From: Saccharothrix sp. NRRL B-16348
Lineage (GTDB): Bacteria; Actinomycetota; Actinomycetes; Mycobacteriales; Pseudonocardiaceae
Length of the DNA stretch: 64,000 nt
Direction: 5' to 3'
NCBI RefSeq assembly: GCF_001280085.1
Contig: NZ_LGED01000196.1
Location: 1-64,000, forward strand
Shown: piece by piece, positions 23,166-31,390 of the stretch
How positions within the stretch are numbered: the stretch's first letter is position 1
Layout of the letters: each line of letters opens with the position of its first letter
Made by a program: the position numbers and the translations under genes
Notes under the pieces: model-generated
The model's database searches: none
The model's input: the letters and a program-made list of their open reading frames with translations, nothing else
What the model was told of the DNA's origin: nothing

Positions 23166-23533
23166 GGCTCACGCGTCGGCGAGTTGCGGGCCGCCATCCG
23201 GAACGCCTCGATGTACTTCGGCAGCTCGACGAGCGCGCGCTCCCACGAGCCCGCCATGATCTGCTCGGCGAACACCGTGTCGACCACGAGCCGGTCGACC
23301 TCCGGGTCGATGTCGTCGCCCGCCGCGTTCCGCAGCCGCCGCGACACCTCGATCCGGTGCGCGCGCGACCGGACGACCTCCAGGGTCCGCTCCAACCCGG
23401 CGATGACCCGCGCGGCCTCCTGCGGCTGCACCACCAGCCACCCCTTGGCCGCCAGGTCCAGGAACAGGTCGCCCGCGAACCTCTCGGGCGTGGAACCGTC
23501 CGCCACGCGACCTCCGCCCTCGTCGGACCACAT
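23162..23533 (-). CDS. Unknown small helical protein, 123 residues
   Basis: The family is not recognised. The protein begins MWSDEGGGRVADGSTPERFAGDLFLDLAAKGWLVV. It continues with an amphipathic helical core (ARVIAGLERTLEVVRSRAHRIEVSRRLRN) and a segment VDRLVVDTVFAEQIMAGSWERALVELPKYIEAFRMA. GGAGG lies 10 bases before the ATG. With the overlapping 57-residue gene it forms a two-gene unit at the right border of the injection locus, convergent to the Ig-like membrane protein. Whether it belongs to the system is unclear. Confidence 0.78.
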   Translation of the reverse strand: MWSDEGGGRVADGSTPERFAGDLFLDLAAKGWLVVQPQEAARVIAGLERTLEVVRSRAHRIEVSRRLRNAAGDDIDPEVDRLVVDTVFAEQIMAGSWERALVELPKYIEAFRMAARNSPTREP

Positions 23534-24199
23534 CGCCTTCGCACCTCCGCACCGGCACCGGGGCCGGTACCGGTCCTCCGGAACCCCCGTCCGCCCGGCG
23601 GCAGGGAGCCGGCTTGAGCCCACCACGCGGAACGGGTGTGTCGGAAGCCCGTCGGGGCAGGTCTGCCCGTCCGTACCCGGGACGTGCCCCGCGATGGTCG
23701 ACTCGGCGGCCTCCGTACTCCGCCGAACGGGTGACACGGTCTGGACCTGAACCGACACAGAACGTCCTGGTGCTACCGCGCGACGCTCCACTGTGCACCC
23801 CCGGTCCGCGTCCACTCCGACCCACGGGTGGTGGCTCACGTCGCCGTCAGCGCCGGCCGCAGGCATCCGTGATTCGGGCACGTCCGAGAGCTGGAGGAAG
23901 CCCGAATGGGTGTCGCGTTCCGAAGCACCGGAAGCACCACCGGCGCCGGCGCCGTCCGAGATCGTCAGGTGATCGGCAGGACGGCCGACGCCACCTCGGG
24001 GCAGGATGGCGGTACGGTGCCAGGACCGTTCGGCGCGTCCTGGCCCTGTCCTGACGTCGCGCCTGCCGCGATGACGCGCGGCTGTGCACTTCGGACAGAC
24101 CGCGCGTCTCGAAGAAGGGGGTTGCGTTATCCGTCCTGTGTGGACTGTGCTGCCCGTGTGGACCGTGACCGTGGTGGCCCGTGGACCGGGGGTCGCGTC
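23534..24199. other. 666-bp intergenic region between divergent genes
   Basis: No plausible gene is seen. The region holds the promoters of the minus-strand 123-residue gene and of the plus-strand betaine importer. A GGGCA-GGTC-TGCCC inverted repeat at 23655-23668 resembles dyads in the injection-locus promoters. The last 120 bp before the importer are comparatively AT-rich, but I could not assign a convincing -35/-10 pair. Confidence 0.5.
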
Positions 24200-24850
24200 G
24201 TGAACTTCTGGGAGTTCGTGGTCGACCGGTGGAACCGGCTGCTGGTCGAAGCCCTGTTGCACGTCAGCGCCGTGGTGCAGTGCGCCGTGCTGGCCGCCCT
24301 CATCGGTGTCGGGATCGGGGTCGCGGTGTACCGCAGCCCTCTCGGGTCGACCGCCGCGACGGCGTTGACCAGCGCGATCCTCACCATCCCGTCGTTCGCC
24401 CTGCTCGGCCTGCTGATCCCGGTGCTGGGGCTCGGCGTGCCGCCGACCGTGGTCGCGCTCGTGCTGTACGGGCTGCTGCCGGTCGTCCGCAACACGATCG
24501 TGGGCCTCGGCGGCGTCGACCCGGCCGTGCGCGACGCGGCCCGCGGCGTCGGGATGAGCCGGCTCGGCGTGCTGACCAAGGTCGAGCTGAGACTCGCGTG
24601 GCCCGCGATCCTGACCGGGACGCGGATCGCCACCCAGATGCTGATGGGCATCGCCGCGATCGCCGCCTACGTCCGCGGCCCCGGCCTCGGCGTGGAGATC
24701 TTCGCCGGGCTGACCAGGGCGGGCAGCGCGAACGCGACCAACCAGGCGGTGGCGGGCACGCTCGGCATCGTCGTCCTCGCGCTGATCCTGGACGGGATCT
24801 TCGCGCTGATCGGCCGGTACACCGTTTCCAGGGGGATCCGTGGCCAGTGA
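24200..24850 (+). CDS. Glycine betaine/choline-type ABC importer, permease 1
   Basis: This 216-residue inner-membrane permease has five to six helices and the binding-protein-dependent transport signature around GLGGVDPAVRDAARGVGMSRLGVL (the EAA loop that docks on the ATPase). It resembles OpuCB/OpuCD or ProW-type permeases. The start is GTG 24200 (VNFWEFVVDRWNRLLVE), about 8 bases after a GGGGG run. The reading frame is open far upstream, but that part is low-quality sequence without membrane segments. Its end overlaps the ATPase gene by 11 bp. It is the first gene of a four-gene operon. Confidence 0.9.
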   Translation: MNFWEFVVDRWNRLLVEALLHVSAVVQCAVLAALIGVGIGVAVYRSPLGSTAATALTSAILTIPSFALLGLLIPVLGLGVPPTVVALVLYGLLPVVRNTIVGLGGVDPAVRDAARGVGMSRLGVLTKVELRLAWPAILTGTRIATQMLMGIAAIAAYVRGPGLGVEIFAGLTRAGSANATNQAVAGTLGIVVLALILDGIFALIGRYTVSRGIRGQ

Positions 24851-25946
24851 GATCCAGCTCTTCGACGTGACCAAGCGCTACGCGGGCGTCGCGACGCCCG
24901 CGGTGGAGTCGGTCAGCATGACCATCCCGGCGGGGGAGACCGTGGTGCTGGTCGGCCCGTCGGGGTGCGGCAAGACCACCACGATGCGGATGATCAACCG
25001 GTTGATCGAGCCGACGTCCGGTCGGATCACCATCGACGGCGAGGACACGCTGTCGTTGAACCCCGACGAGCTGCGCCGCGGCATCGGGTACGCGATCCAG
25101 CAGGCCGGGCTGTTCCCGCACCTGACCGTCGGCCAGAACGTCGGCACGGTCCCGGGCCTGCTCGGCTGGGGCCGCGCCAAGGTGTCCGACCGGGTGGACG
25201 AGATGCTGGACCTGGTGGGGCTCGACCCGGCCGAGTTCCGCGACCGCTACCCGCGGCAGCTCTCCGGCGGCCAGCAGCAACGCGTCGGCGTCGCCCGCGC
25301 GCTCGCCGCGGACCCGCCCGTGCTGCTGATGGACGAGCCGTTCGGCGCGGTGGACCCGATCACCCGCGGCAACCTCCAGGACGAGCTGATGAGGCTGCAG
25401 TCCGAGCTGTGCAAGACGATCGTGTTCGTCACGCACGACTTCGACGAGGCGGTCAAGATCGGCGACCGGATCGCCGTGCTCGGCCCCCGGTCGCGCCTGC
25501 TGCAGTACGACACCCCGGAGGCGATCCTGGCCAACCCGGCCGACGACACGGTCGCCGGGTTCGTCGGCGCCGGCGCGTCGCTCAAGCAGCTCAGGCTGCG
25601 CCGCGTGCGCGAGGTCGGGCTGAGCGGGGCGCTGACCGCCCCGGTGACCGACCGACCCGCCGACGTCGTGCGCAGGCTGGCCGCGTCCGAGCACCGCTAC
25701 GCGCTGCTGCTGGACGCCCGCAACCGGCCGGTGAGCTGGGTGCACGGCCTGGGGCAGCCGCAGCCCGTCGGTGACTCGGTGACGCTCCAGTCGACCCTCC
25801 AGGACGCCCTGGAGGCCATCCTCACCGAGGGCGGCGCGGCGGTCGTCACCGGCTCGCGCGGCGAGTACGTCGGGCTGGTCGAGATGGACGCCGTGATCGG
25901 CACGGTGCAGAAGCTGCGCGACGAACACGCGGAGGCGGACGCGTGA
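24840..25946 (+). CDS. Glycine betaine/choline-type ABC importer, ATP-binding subunit with CBS domains
   Basis: This 368-residue ATPase has Walker A GPSGCGKTTTM, a Q-loop, ABC signature LSGGQQQRV and Walker B VLLMDEPFGAVDP. A C-terminal extension after residue 250 has the tandem CBS layout of OpuCA/OpuA-type ATPases (RRLAASEHRYALLLDARNRPVSWVHG; VVTGSRGEYVGLVEMDAVI). CBS pairs in this family sense ionic strength or cyclic-di-AMP, so the importer is probably osmoregulated. It starts at GTG 24840, inside the permease gene. Its stop overlaps the next start by GTGA. Confidence 0.93.
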   Translation: MASEIQLFDVTKRYAGVATPAVESVSMTIPAGETVVLVGPSGCGKTTTMRMINRLIEPTSGRITIDGEDTLSLNPDELRRGIGYAIQQAGLFPHLTVGQNVGTVPGLLGWGRAKVSDRVDEMLDLVGLDPAEFRDRYPRQLSGGQQQRVGVARALAADPPVLLMDEPFGAVDPITRGNLQDELMRLQSELCKTIVFVTHDFDEAVKIGDRIAVLGPRSRLLQYDTPEAILANPADDTVAGFVGAGASLKQLRLRRVREVGLSGALTAPVTDRPADVVRRLAASEHRYALLLDARNRPVSWVHGLGQPQPVGDSVTLQSTLQDALEAILTEGGAAVVTGSRGEYVGLVEMDAVIGTVQKLRDEHAEADA

Positions 25947-26734
25947 CGGCGGCGACCGGCGCCCGCACCGCGACCTCCACCGCCACGACCACCGCCTCGC
26001 CGCAGCGGGCCGAGCGGCTGCGCCTGCTGGTCCAGCCGGTCGTCGTGGTGGCGCTGGTCGGCGGCGTGCTGCTCTGGGCGTTCACCCGCGACCTCGACTC
26101 GATCGAGCGGCAGAGCCTCAACGCGTCCGCGCTGGTGTCCGCGACCTGGGACCACCTGGTGATCAGCCTGGTGGTGACCGGGCTCGTCCTCGTCGTGGCC
26201 GTGCCGCTCGGCATCGTGCTGACCCGGCGGTGGGCCCGCCGGTCCGCGCCCCTGTTCCTCGGCATCGCCACGATCGGCCAGGCGTCGCCGGCGATCGGCA
26301 TCCTGGTGCTGTTCTTCCTGGTGTCGGGCATGGAAGGGCTGTGGGCGGCGGTGCTGCCGATCGCCTTCTACACGCTGCTGCCCGTGCTGCGGAACACGAT
26401 GGTCGGGCTCCAGGGCGTCGACCCGGCGCTGGTCGACGCCGGCCGCGGCATCGGCATGTCCGCCGCGACCGTGCTGCGGCGGATCGAACTGCCGCTGGCC
26501 GTGCCGCTGATCCTGGCCGGGCTGCGCACGGCCCTGGTGCACGCGGTCGGCGTCGCCACCCTCGCGGTGTTCGTCAACGGCGGCGGCCTCGGGCTGCTGA
26601 TCGACACCGGCTACAAGCTGGCCAGGGTGCCCGTGCTGATCACCGGGGCGGTGCTGGCGGTCGGTCTCGCGCTGCTCGTGGACTGGCTCGGCGCGCTCGT
26701 GGAGACCTACCTGGGACCGAAGGGGCTGCGATGA
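25943..26734 (+). CDS. Glycine betaine/choline-type ABC importer, permease 2
   Basis: This 263-residue permease has a Thr/Ala-rich N-terminus, then a first helix (VVVVALVGGVLLWAF) and six predicted helices in total. The EAA-type loop reads LQGVDPALVDAGRGIGMSAATVLRRIELP. It is homologous to the permease at 24200-24850 and would form the other half of the channel. It is translationally coupled on both sides (GTGA with the ATPase, ATGA with the binding protein). Confidence 0.92.
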   Translation: MTAATGARTATSTATTTASPQRAERLRLLVQPVVVVALVGGVLLWAFTRDLDSIERQSLNASALVSATWDHLVISLVVTGLVLVVAVPLGIVLTRRWARRSAPLFLGIATIGQASPAIGILVLFFLVSGMEGLWAAVLPIAFYTLLPVLRNTMVGLQGVDPALVDAGRGIGMSAATVLRRIELPLAVPLILAGLRTALVHAVGVATLAVFVNGGGLGLLIDTGYKLARVPVLITGAVLAVGLALLVDWLGALVETYLGPKGLR

Positions 26735-27705
26735 GGCGGAGGACTCGACTGGCGGTCGCGGCGATGGCGCTGCTGACGACCGGCTGCGGGCTGGAGTCGT
26801 CGTTCGCGCTGCCGTTCGACGTGGGGCCCGGCTCGATCCGTCCCGTGCCCGAGCTGGCCGGGTTGGAGATCGCGGTCGGCTCCAAGGACTTCACCGAGAA
26901 CCAGGTCCTCGGCTACATCGCCGAGGTCGCCCTGGTCGCGGCGGGCGCCGAGGTGCGGGACATGACCAACATCCAGGGCTCCAACAGCTCCCGCCAGGCG
27001 TTGCTCACCGGCGACATCGACCTGTCCTGGGACTACACCGGCACGGGGTGGATCAGCTACCTGGGCAACACGGACCCGATCCCGGACGAGCAGGCGCAGT
27101 ACGAGGCGGTCCGCGACGCCGACCTGGCCCGCAACGGCCTCGTCTGGCTGGACTACTCGGCGATCGACAACACCTACGCCTTCGCCGTCACCGAGGAGTT
27201 CGCCCGCGCCAACGGCCTGCGGACCACGTCGGACATGGCCGCCCTGATCAGCAGTTCGCCGGACAAGGCGGTGTTCTGCCTGGAGACCGAGTTCGTCAGC
27301 CGCAACGACGGGTTCCCCGGTGTCGCGGAGGCCTACGGCTTCGACCCGGCGTCGGCCGAGGTCAAGACGTTCGGCACCGGCACGATCTACACGGCGACGT
27401 CCACGGGGCTGTGCAACTTCGGCGAGGTGTTCACCACGGACGGCCGGATCGTCGCGCTGAACCTGGTCGTGCTGGAGGACGACAAGAAGTTCTTCCCCCG
27501 GTACAACGCCACGGTCGTGCTGCGCCAGGACTTCCACGCCGCGCACCCGCAGGTCGGGGAGGTGTTGGCGCCCGTCGTGGCGAAGCTCGACAACGACACC
27601 GTCCGGGCGCTCAACGCCGAGGTGGACGTCGACGGCCGGGATCCGGCCACCGTCGCCCGGGACTGGCTGGTGCGTGAGGGGTTCGTGTCGCTGCCCGCGT
27701 CCTGA
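26731..27705 (+). CDS. Glycine betaine/choline-type substrate-binding lipoprotein
   Basis: This 324-residue OpuAC/ProX-type binding protein has a lipoprotein signal (LLTTGC, Cys19) and starts the mature domain with LEIAVGSKDFTENQVLGYIAEVAL. Family hallmarks include DLSWDYTGTGW and the C-terminal FGEVFTTDGRIVALNLVVLEDD. It would capture a quaternary ammonium compound outside the membrane and deliver it to the two permeases. ATG 26731 overlaps the previous stop (ATGA). It is the last gene of the operon and converges with the next gene after 7 bp. Confidence 0.93.
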   Translation: MRRRTRLAVAAMALLTTGCGLESSFALPFDVGPGSIRPVPELAGLEIAVGSKDFTENQVLGYIAEVALVAAGAEVRDMTNIQGSNSSRQALLTGDIDLSWDYTGTGWISYLGNTDPIPDEQAQYEAVRDADLARNGLVWLDYSAIDNTYAFAVTEEFARANGLRTTSDMAALISSSPDKAVFCLETEFVSRNDGFPGVAEAYGFDPASAEVKTFGTGTIYTATSTGLCNFGEVFTTDGRIVALNLVVLEDDKKFFPRYNATVVLRQDFHAAHPQVGEVLAPVVAKLDNDTVRALNAEVDVDGRDPATVARDWLVREGFVSLPAS

Positions 27706-27712
27706 CCCCGGC

Positions 27713-28312
27713 TCACGACCGCGCGTGGAGGCGTGCCAGCGCCTCCCGCGCGGTCAGGCAGCCGGCCGTGGCGAGTTCCAGGTTCGCCAGCGAGGCGGTG
27801 TGCGTGGCGTCGTCGGCGGCGGTCACGCAGTCGCTGATCACGTGCACGGTGAAGCCGAGGTCCGTGCCGTGGCGGGCGGTCTGCTCCACGGTCAGGTTGG
27901 TGGCCACGCCGGTCACGAACAGCGTGTCGACGCCCTGCTCCGCCAAACGGGCGGCCAGGTCGTTGCCGGCGAGGCCGGACAGCTTCTGGTTGTCGACCAC
28001 GGTCGGCGTGCCGCCCGCCATCTCCGGGATCAGGAGCGCGCCGGGCGCGTCCGGCCGGAACGCCTCCTGCGCGTCGCCGACCGCCCGCATGAAGGCGGTG
28101 TTGCGCACCAGCCCGCCCTCGCCCTCGGGAACGGTGAACCTGGTGAAGAACACCGGCACCCCGGCCGCTCCGTGGAAACGCGCCGCCCGCTCGACGACGC
28201 CGCTGCGGGCCACCGGCTCGGCGAGCATCGGCCCGAAGAAACCCTCCGGCTTGACGACGTTGACCTGCCAGTGCAGCGCGAGCACCGCTGCCCGCGGTTG
28301 ACCGTGGTTCAT
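27713..28312 (-). CDS. Isochorismatase-fold hydrolase lacking Asp and Cys catalytic residues
   Basis: The 199-residue protein has the cysteine-hydrolase/isochorismatase fold (AVLALHWQVNVV; NQKLSGLAGNDLAARL; LFVTGVATNLTVEQTARHGTDLGF). The family triad is Asp-Lys-Cys. Here Lys110 is present, but the Asp position is His14 and the nucleophilic Cys position is Thr141. True isochorismatases also lack the Cys, but they keep the Asp. This is probably a divergent or non-hydrolytic member. It starts at ATG 28312. It is convergent with the betaine-binding lipoprotein gene and 25 bp downstream of the STAND NTPase gene on the same strand. Confidence 0.85.
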   Translation of the reverse strand: MNHGQPRAAVLALHWQVNVVKPEGFFGPMLAEPVARSGVVERAARFHGAAGVPVFFTRFTVPEGEGGLVRNTAFMRAVGDAQEAFRPDAPGALLIPEMAGGTPTVVDNQKLSGLAGNDLAARLAEQGVDTLFVTGVATNLTVEQTARHGTDLGFTVHVISDCVTAADDATHTASLANLELATAGCLTAREALARLHARS

Positions 28313-28337
28313 GCCACGATCCTGCCTCACCCGCGTG

Positions 28338-30290
28338 CTACGTCCCGGCGCGGTCCGGGGTGTTCCAGGCCACCTGCCCGCGCGGCCGGGCGTGCGCGCC
28401 GCCCAGCAGTTCGATCAGCACGCGGGCGCGGTCGGCTCGCCCCCGCGCGATGTAGACCGAGGCCGCTTGGTCCCACCACGACCGCCTGAACGCGGACCGC
28501 CGGCCGGGCGACGTCGTGGTCGCCGCGAGCACCCGCCGTTCCCGGGTGAGGTCACCGCTGTCGACGGCGAGCCGCAGCGCTTCGAGGTAGTGGGCCAACG
28601 CCGACTCGTCGCGGTCGTCCTCCCGCGCGAGCGCGCCCAGGAACAGCAGCGTGTCGATCCGCCCGGTCCGGTCGCCCAGGCGCAGGTCCAGGCGGAGCGC
28701 CGCCTCCAGCTGGAACCGCGCGCCCCGCAGGTCGCCCGCGCGCTGGACGCCGACCCCGAGCCGCCGCCGCGCCAACGCCTCGCCGCGACGGTCCCGCGAC
28801 CTGCGGCACCGCTCGACCAGTTCGCCGTAGTGCGCCCGGACGGCGGCGTAGTCCCGTCGTTCCCACGCCAGTTCGCCGCTGTTGCCCACCGCGTAGGCCA
28901 GGTCGACGCCCGTGCCGACGCGCCGTGCCGCGGCGAGCGCGATGGGGAAGAGCACGTCGCAGTCGTCCAGGTGACGGCGTCCGAGCAGGAACTCGGCGAG
29001 CCGGAACACCAGGCGCATCGCGTACGTGGCCTCGCCCAGCTCGTGCGCGAGCACGGCCACCTTGACCAGGGTGGACCGCTCGGTCTCCAACCACCTGGCG
29101 TGCTCGGACGCCGTGCCGTGCACGTCGTCCCACTGGTCCATGGCGGTGATGTAGTAGTTGAGCATCCGCACGATCGCGCCCTCGCGGTCGCCGTCGTCCG
29201 CCGCCTGCTCCTCGGCGTACAGGCGCAGCAGGTCGTGGAAGCGGAACCAGCCGCGCGGCTCACCGGTTTCGATCATGTGCGCCAGTCGCAGCGACTCCAG
29301 CAGCTTCGCGGTCTGGCGCTCGTTGCGGGCGGCCAGCGCGGCGGCGGCGCCCACGCTGACCTGCTGGCCGGGGTTGAACGACAGCAGGCGGAACAGCCGC
29401 GCCTCCTCGGGCGTGAGCCGGTCGTAGGACAGGTCGAACGCGGCACGCACGCCCAGTCCTTCGCCGTAGGACAGCTCGCTCAGCCGGGTCACGTTGTCGC
29501 TGAGCGCCTCGGTCAACTCGTCCACCGGCTGGTCCGGGTCGCTCGCCAGGATCGCGGCCACGATGGTCAACGCCAGCGGCAGGTTGCCGCACAGCCGCGC
29601 GAGCTTCTTCACCGACTCCGGCTGCTCCACGACCCGGTCGTCGTCCGGGCGGGCGGCCCGCAGGACCTGGTCGACGAGCGACGCCGACTCGTCGCGGGCC
29701 AGCACGCCGAGGTCGATCAGGCGCGCGCCGGTGAGGTCCGCCAGCGTGTGGCGGCTGGTGACCAGCACGCGGTGCCGCGGCGTGCCGGGCAGCAGCGGCC
29801 GGACCTGTGCCGCGGACGACGCGTTGTCCAGGATCACGAGCGTGCGCTCGGACTCGGCCAGCCTCGACCGGTACAGCACTTCGCGGCCCGCCTGGTCGGC
29901 GGGGATGTGCTCGGACGGCACGCCGATCGCGCGCAGCAGCACGAGCAGCGCGACCTCGGGCAGCACCTGCTGCTGCGGGTCGTACCCCCGGACGTCGAGG
30001 AACAGCACACCGCCCGGGAACGACCCGGCGGCGTCGTGCGCGGCGCGGACCGCCAGCGTCGTCTTGCCGACCCCCGCCAGACCGGCGACCACCGACACCA
30101 CGGCGCCCGGCGCGGTGTCGGCGCGCAGCACCGCGGCGAGCTGCGCCAGCTCCGGCTCGCGCCCGGTCACCACCCCGACCGGCGGCAGACCGGCCCGCGC
30201 GTGCGGCACCTGGGACGCGAACAACACGTCCCGCGCCTGGATGAGCGAACCCGCCACGGTGCCGCTCACGTCGTTGTGCGAATCGACCAC
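28338..30290 (-). CDS. STAND (NB-ARC/NLR-like) NTPase with TPR-like repeats
   Basis: The 650-residue protein has Walker A GLAGVGKT (70-77), Walker B TLVILDN (about 150) and a GNLPLAL motif typical of NB-ARC/AfsR-like STAND NTPases. A winged-helix region (RFHDLLRLYAEEQA) and about ten TPR-like helices follow. There is no N-terminal DNA-binding domain, unlike AfsR/SARP regulators. Instead residues 8-24 read VSGTVAGSLIQARDVLF, like the short SGxVxGxxxQA peptide found on many actinobacterial STAND proteins. It may act in signalling, defence or regulation. The start is GTG 30290. The partner effector is not identified. Confidence 0.88.
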   Translation of the reverse strand: MVDSHNDVSGTVAGSLIQARDVLFASQVPHARAGLPPVGVVTGREPELAQLAAVLRADTAPGAVVSVVAGLAGVGKTTLAVRAAHDAAGSFPGGVLFLDVRGYDPQQQVLPEVALLVLLRAIGVPSEHIPADQAGREVLYRSRLAESERTLVILDNASSAAQVRPLLPGTPRHRVLVTSRHTLADLTGARLIDLGVLARDESASLVDQVLRAARPDDDRVVEQPESVKKLARLCGNLPLALTIVAAILASDPDQPVDELTEALSDNVTRLSELSYGEGLGVRAAFDLSYDRLTPEEARLFRLLSFNPGQQVSVGAAAALAARNERQTAKLLESLRLAHMIETGEPRGWFRFHDLLRLYAEEQAADDGDREGAIVRMLNYYITAMDQWDDVHGTASEHARWLETERSTLVKVAVLAHELGEATYAMRLVFRLAEFLLGRRHLDDCDVLFPIALAAARRVGTGVDLAYAVGNSGELAWERRDYAAVRAHYGELVERCRRSRDRRGEALARRRLGVGVQRAGDLRGARFQLEAALRLDLRLGDRTGRIDTLLFLGALAREDDRDESALAHYLEALRLAVDSGDLTRERRVLAATTTSPGRRSAFRRSWWDQAASVYIARGRADRARVLIELLGGAHARPRGQVAWNTPDRAGT

Positions 30291-30507
30291 GAGCCTTTCT
30301 ACACTGAAGTCCCGTTTGCCGGGATGCTGCCACCCCGACGAGCCGGATTCGGGGATCAGCCCTGCTGACCGGCCTGCCGGGATTTCACCGGGGCCTGGAC
30401 ACGCAATTCTGCGGATAAGCCACTCGGTGGTGGTTCGACGTTATTCAGCCGAACACCGCGGACGATAAGGCGAACGGCCGGTGACGAACCGACAGAGGGG
30501 GAGCGGC

Positions 30508-31338
30508 TCAGGGCGCGGCGAGGCGGGAGAACCCGGCCGACCCGTGCCCGGCCTCGACCGCCCGTCTCACGGCTGCACGTCCGGCGCTGAGCACGCTGTC
30601 GTCCAGGCCGTTCGCGCGGACGGTGTCGATGACGTCGTCCAGGATCGCCGCCGCCGAGTCGAGGGTGGAGGCGTCACCGGGGAAGTGGTCCGCGGCGACG
30701 TGCTCGGCGACCACGTCGACGAGGCCGGGTAGCAGGCCGGTCATCACCTTCGCGTGCCCGGCGAGGTCGGCCGGGGCGATGTGCTCCGCGGCGGCCAGCC
30801 GGAACGCGTGCACCACACCGAACATCGCCGTCCAGAACAGGTCCAGCAGCGACACGTTGAACCCGGCGGCCCGGCCGGGGTCCTCGCCCAGGTGCACGCC
30901 GTTCTCGCCGAGCGCGGACAACGCGGCCCGGTGCGCCCGGTAGACGGCGTCCGGTCCGCTGTAGAGCAACGCCGCGTCCGGTCCGCCGACGATCCCGTTC
31001 AGGATCACGCCGTCGAGGTAGTCGATGCCGTGCCCCGCCGCCCACTCGGCCATCTCGCGGGCCTGCCGCGGCGAGCCGCCGGTGAGGTTGACCAGGGTGC
31101 GGCCCTTCAGCGCGTCGGCGTCGAGGATCGACTGCACGGCCTCGTAGTTCAGCACGCACACGACGACGAGGGGACTGGCGGCGATCGCCTCGGCGGCGGT
31201 GGCCGCGGTGGTGGCGTCGAGGTCGTTCCCCTTGCCCGGCGTGCGGTTCCACACGGTGGTGGGGTGGCCGGCGGCGGCGAACGCGGTCGCCAGCGCCCGG
31301 CCCATCGGTCCGAGTCCCAGGACGGTCACGGGTGTCAT
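30508..31338 (-). CDS. NAD(P)-binding imine reductase-like / 6-phosphogluconate dehydrogenase-family protein
   Basis: The 276-residue protein starts MTPVTVLGLGPMGRALATAFAAAGHPTTVWNRTPGK, the GxGxxG plus WNRT...K pattern that binds NADPH in imine reductases and beta-hydroxyacid dehydrogenases. It also has NLTGGSPRQAREMAEWAAGHGIDYLDGVI and a C-terminal all-helical dimerisation domain. It is probably an NADPH-dependent reductase of unknown substrate. It is transcribed divergently from a MerR regulator, with only 52 bp between the coding regions, so that regulator most likely controls it. Confidence 0.88.
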   Translation of the reverse strand: MTPVTVLGLGPMGRALATAFAAAGHPTTVWNRTPGKGNDLDATTAATAAEAIAASPLVVVCVLNYEAVQSILDADALKGRTLVNLTGGSPRQAREMAEWAAGHGIDYLDGVILNGIVGGPDAALLYSGPDAVYRAHRAALSALGENGVHLGEDPGRAAGFNVSLLDLFWTAMFGVVHAFRLAAAEHIAPADLAGHAKVMTGLLPGLVDVVAEHVAADHFPGDASTLDSAAAILDDVIDTVRANGLDDSVLSAGRAAVRRAVEAGHGSAGFSRLAAP

Positions 31339-31354
31339 GGCGGCTAAGCTAAAC

Positions 31355-31378
31355 CTTGACGTTGATGTCAGAGTCAAG
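31355..31378. promoter_or_regulatory. MerR-type dyad operator/promoter
   Basis: CTTGAC (31355-31360) and GTCAAG (31373-31378) form an inverted repeat with a 12-bp centre, in the 52-bp gap between the reductase and MerR genes. MerR proteins bind such dyads within a promoter whose spacer is too long. TTGAC provides a natural -35 element. I infer that it controls both divergent genes. Confidence 0.65.
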
Positions 31379-31390
31379 CCGGGAGCCGTG

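Noticed and set aside
23614..24054. Arg-rich plus-strand frame upstream of the betaine importer
   Set aside because: It shows extreme Arg/Pro bias, no ribosome binding site and no similarity that I recognise. It is treated as non-coding.
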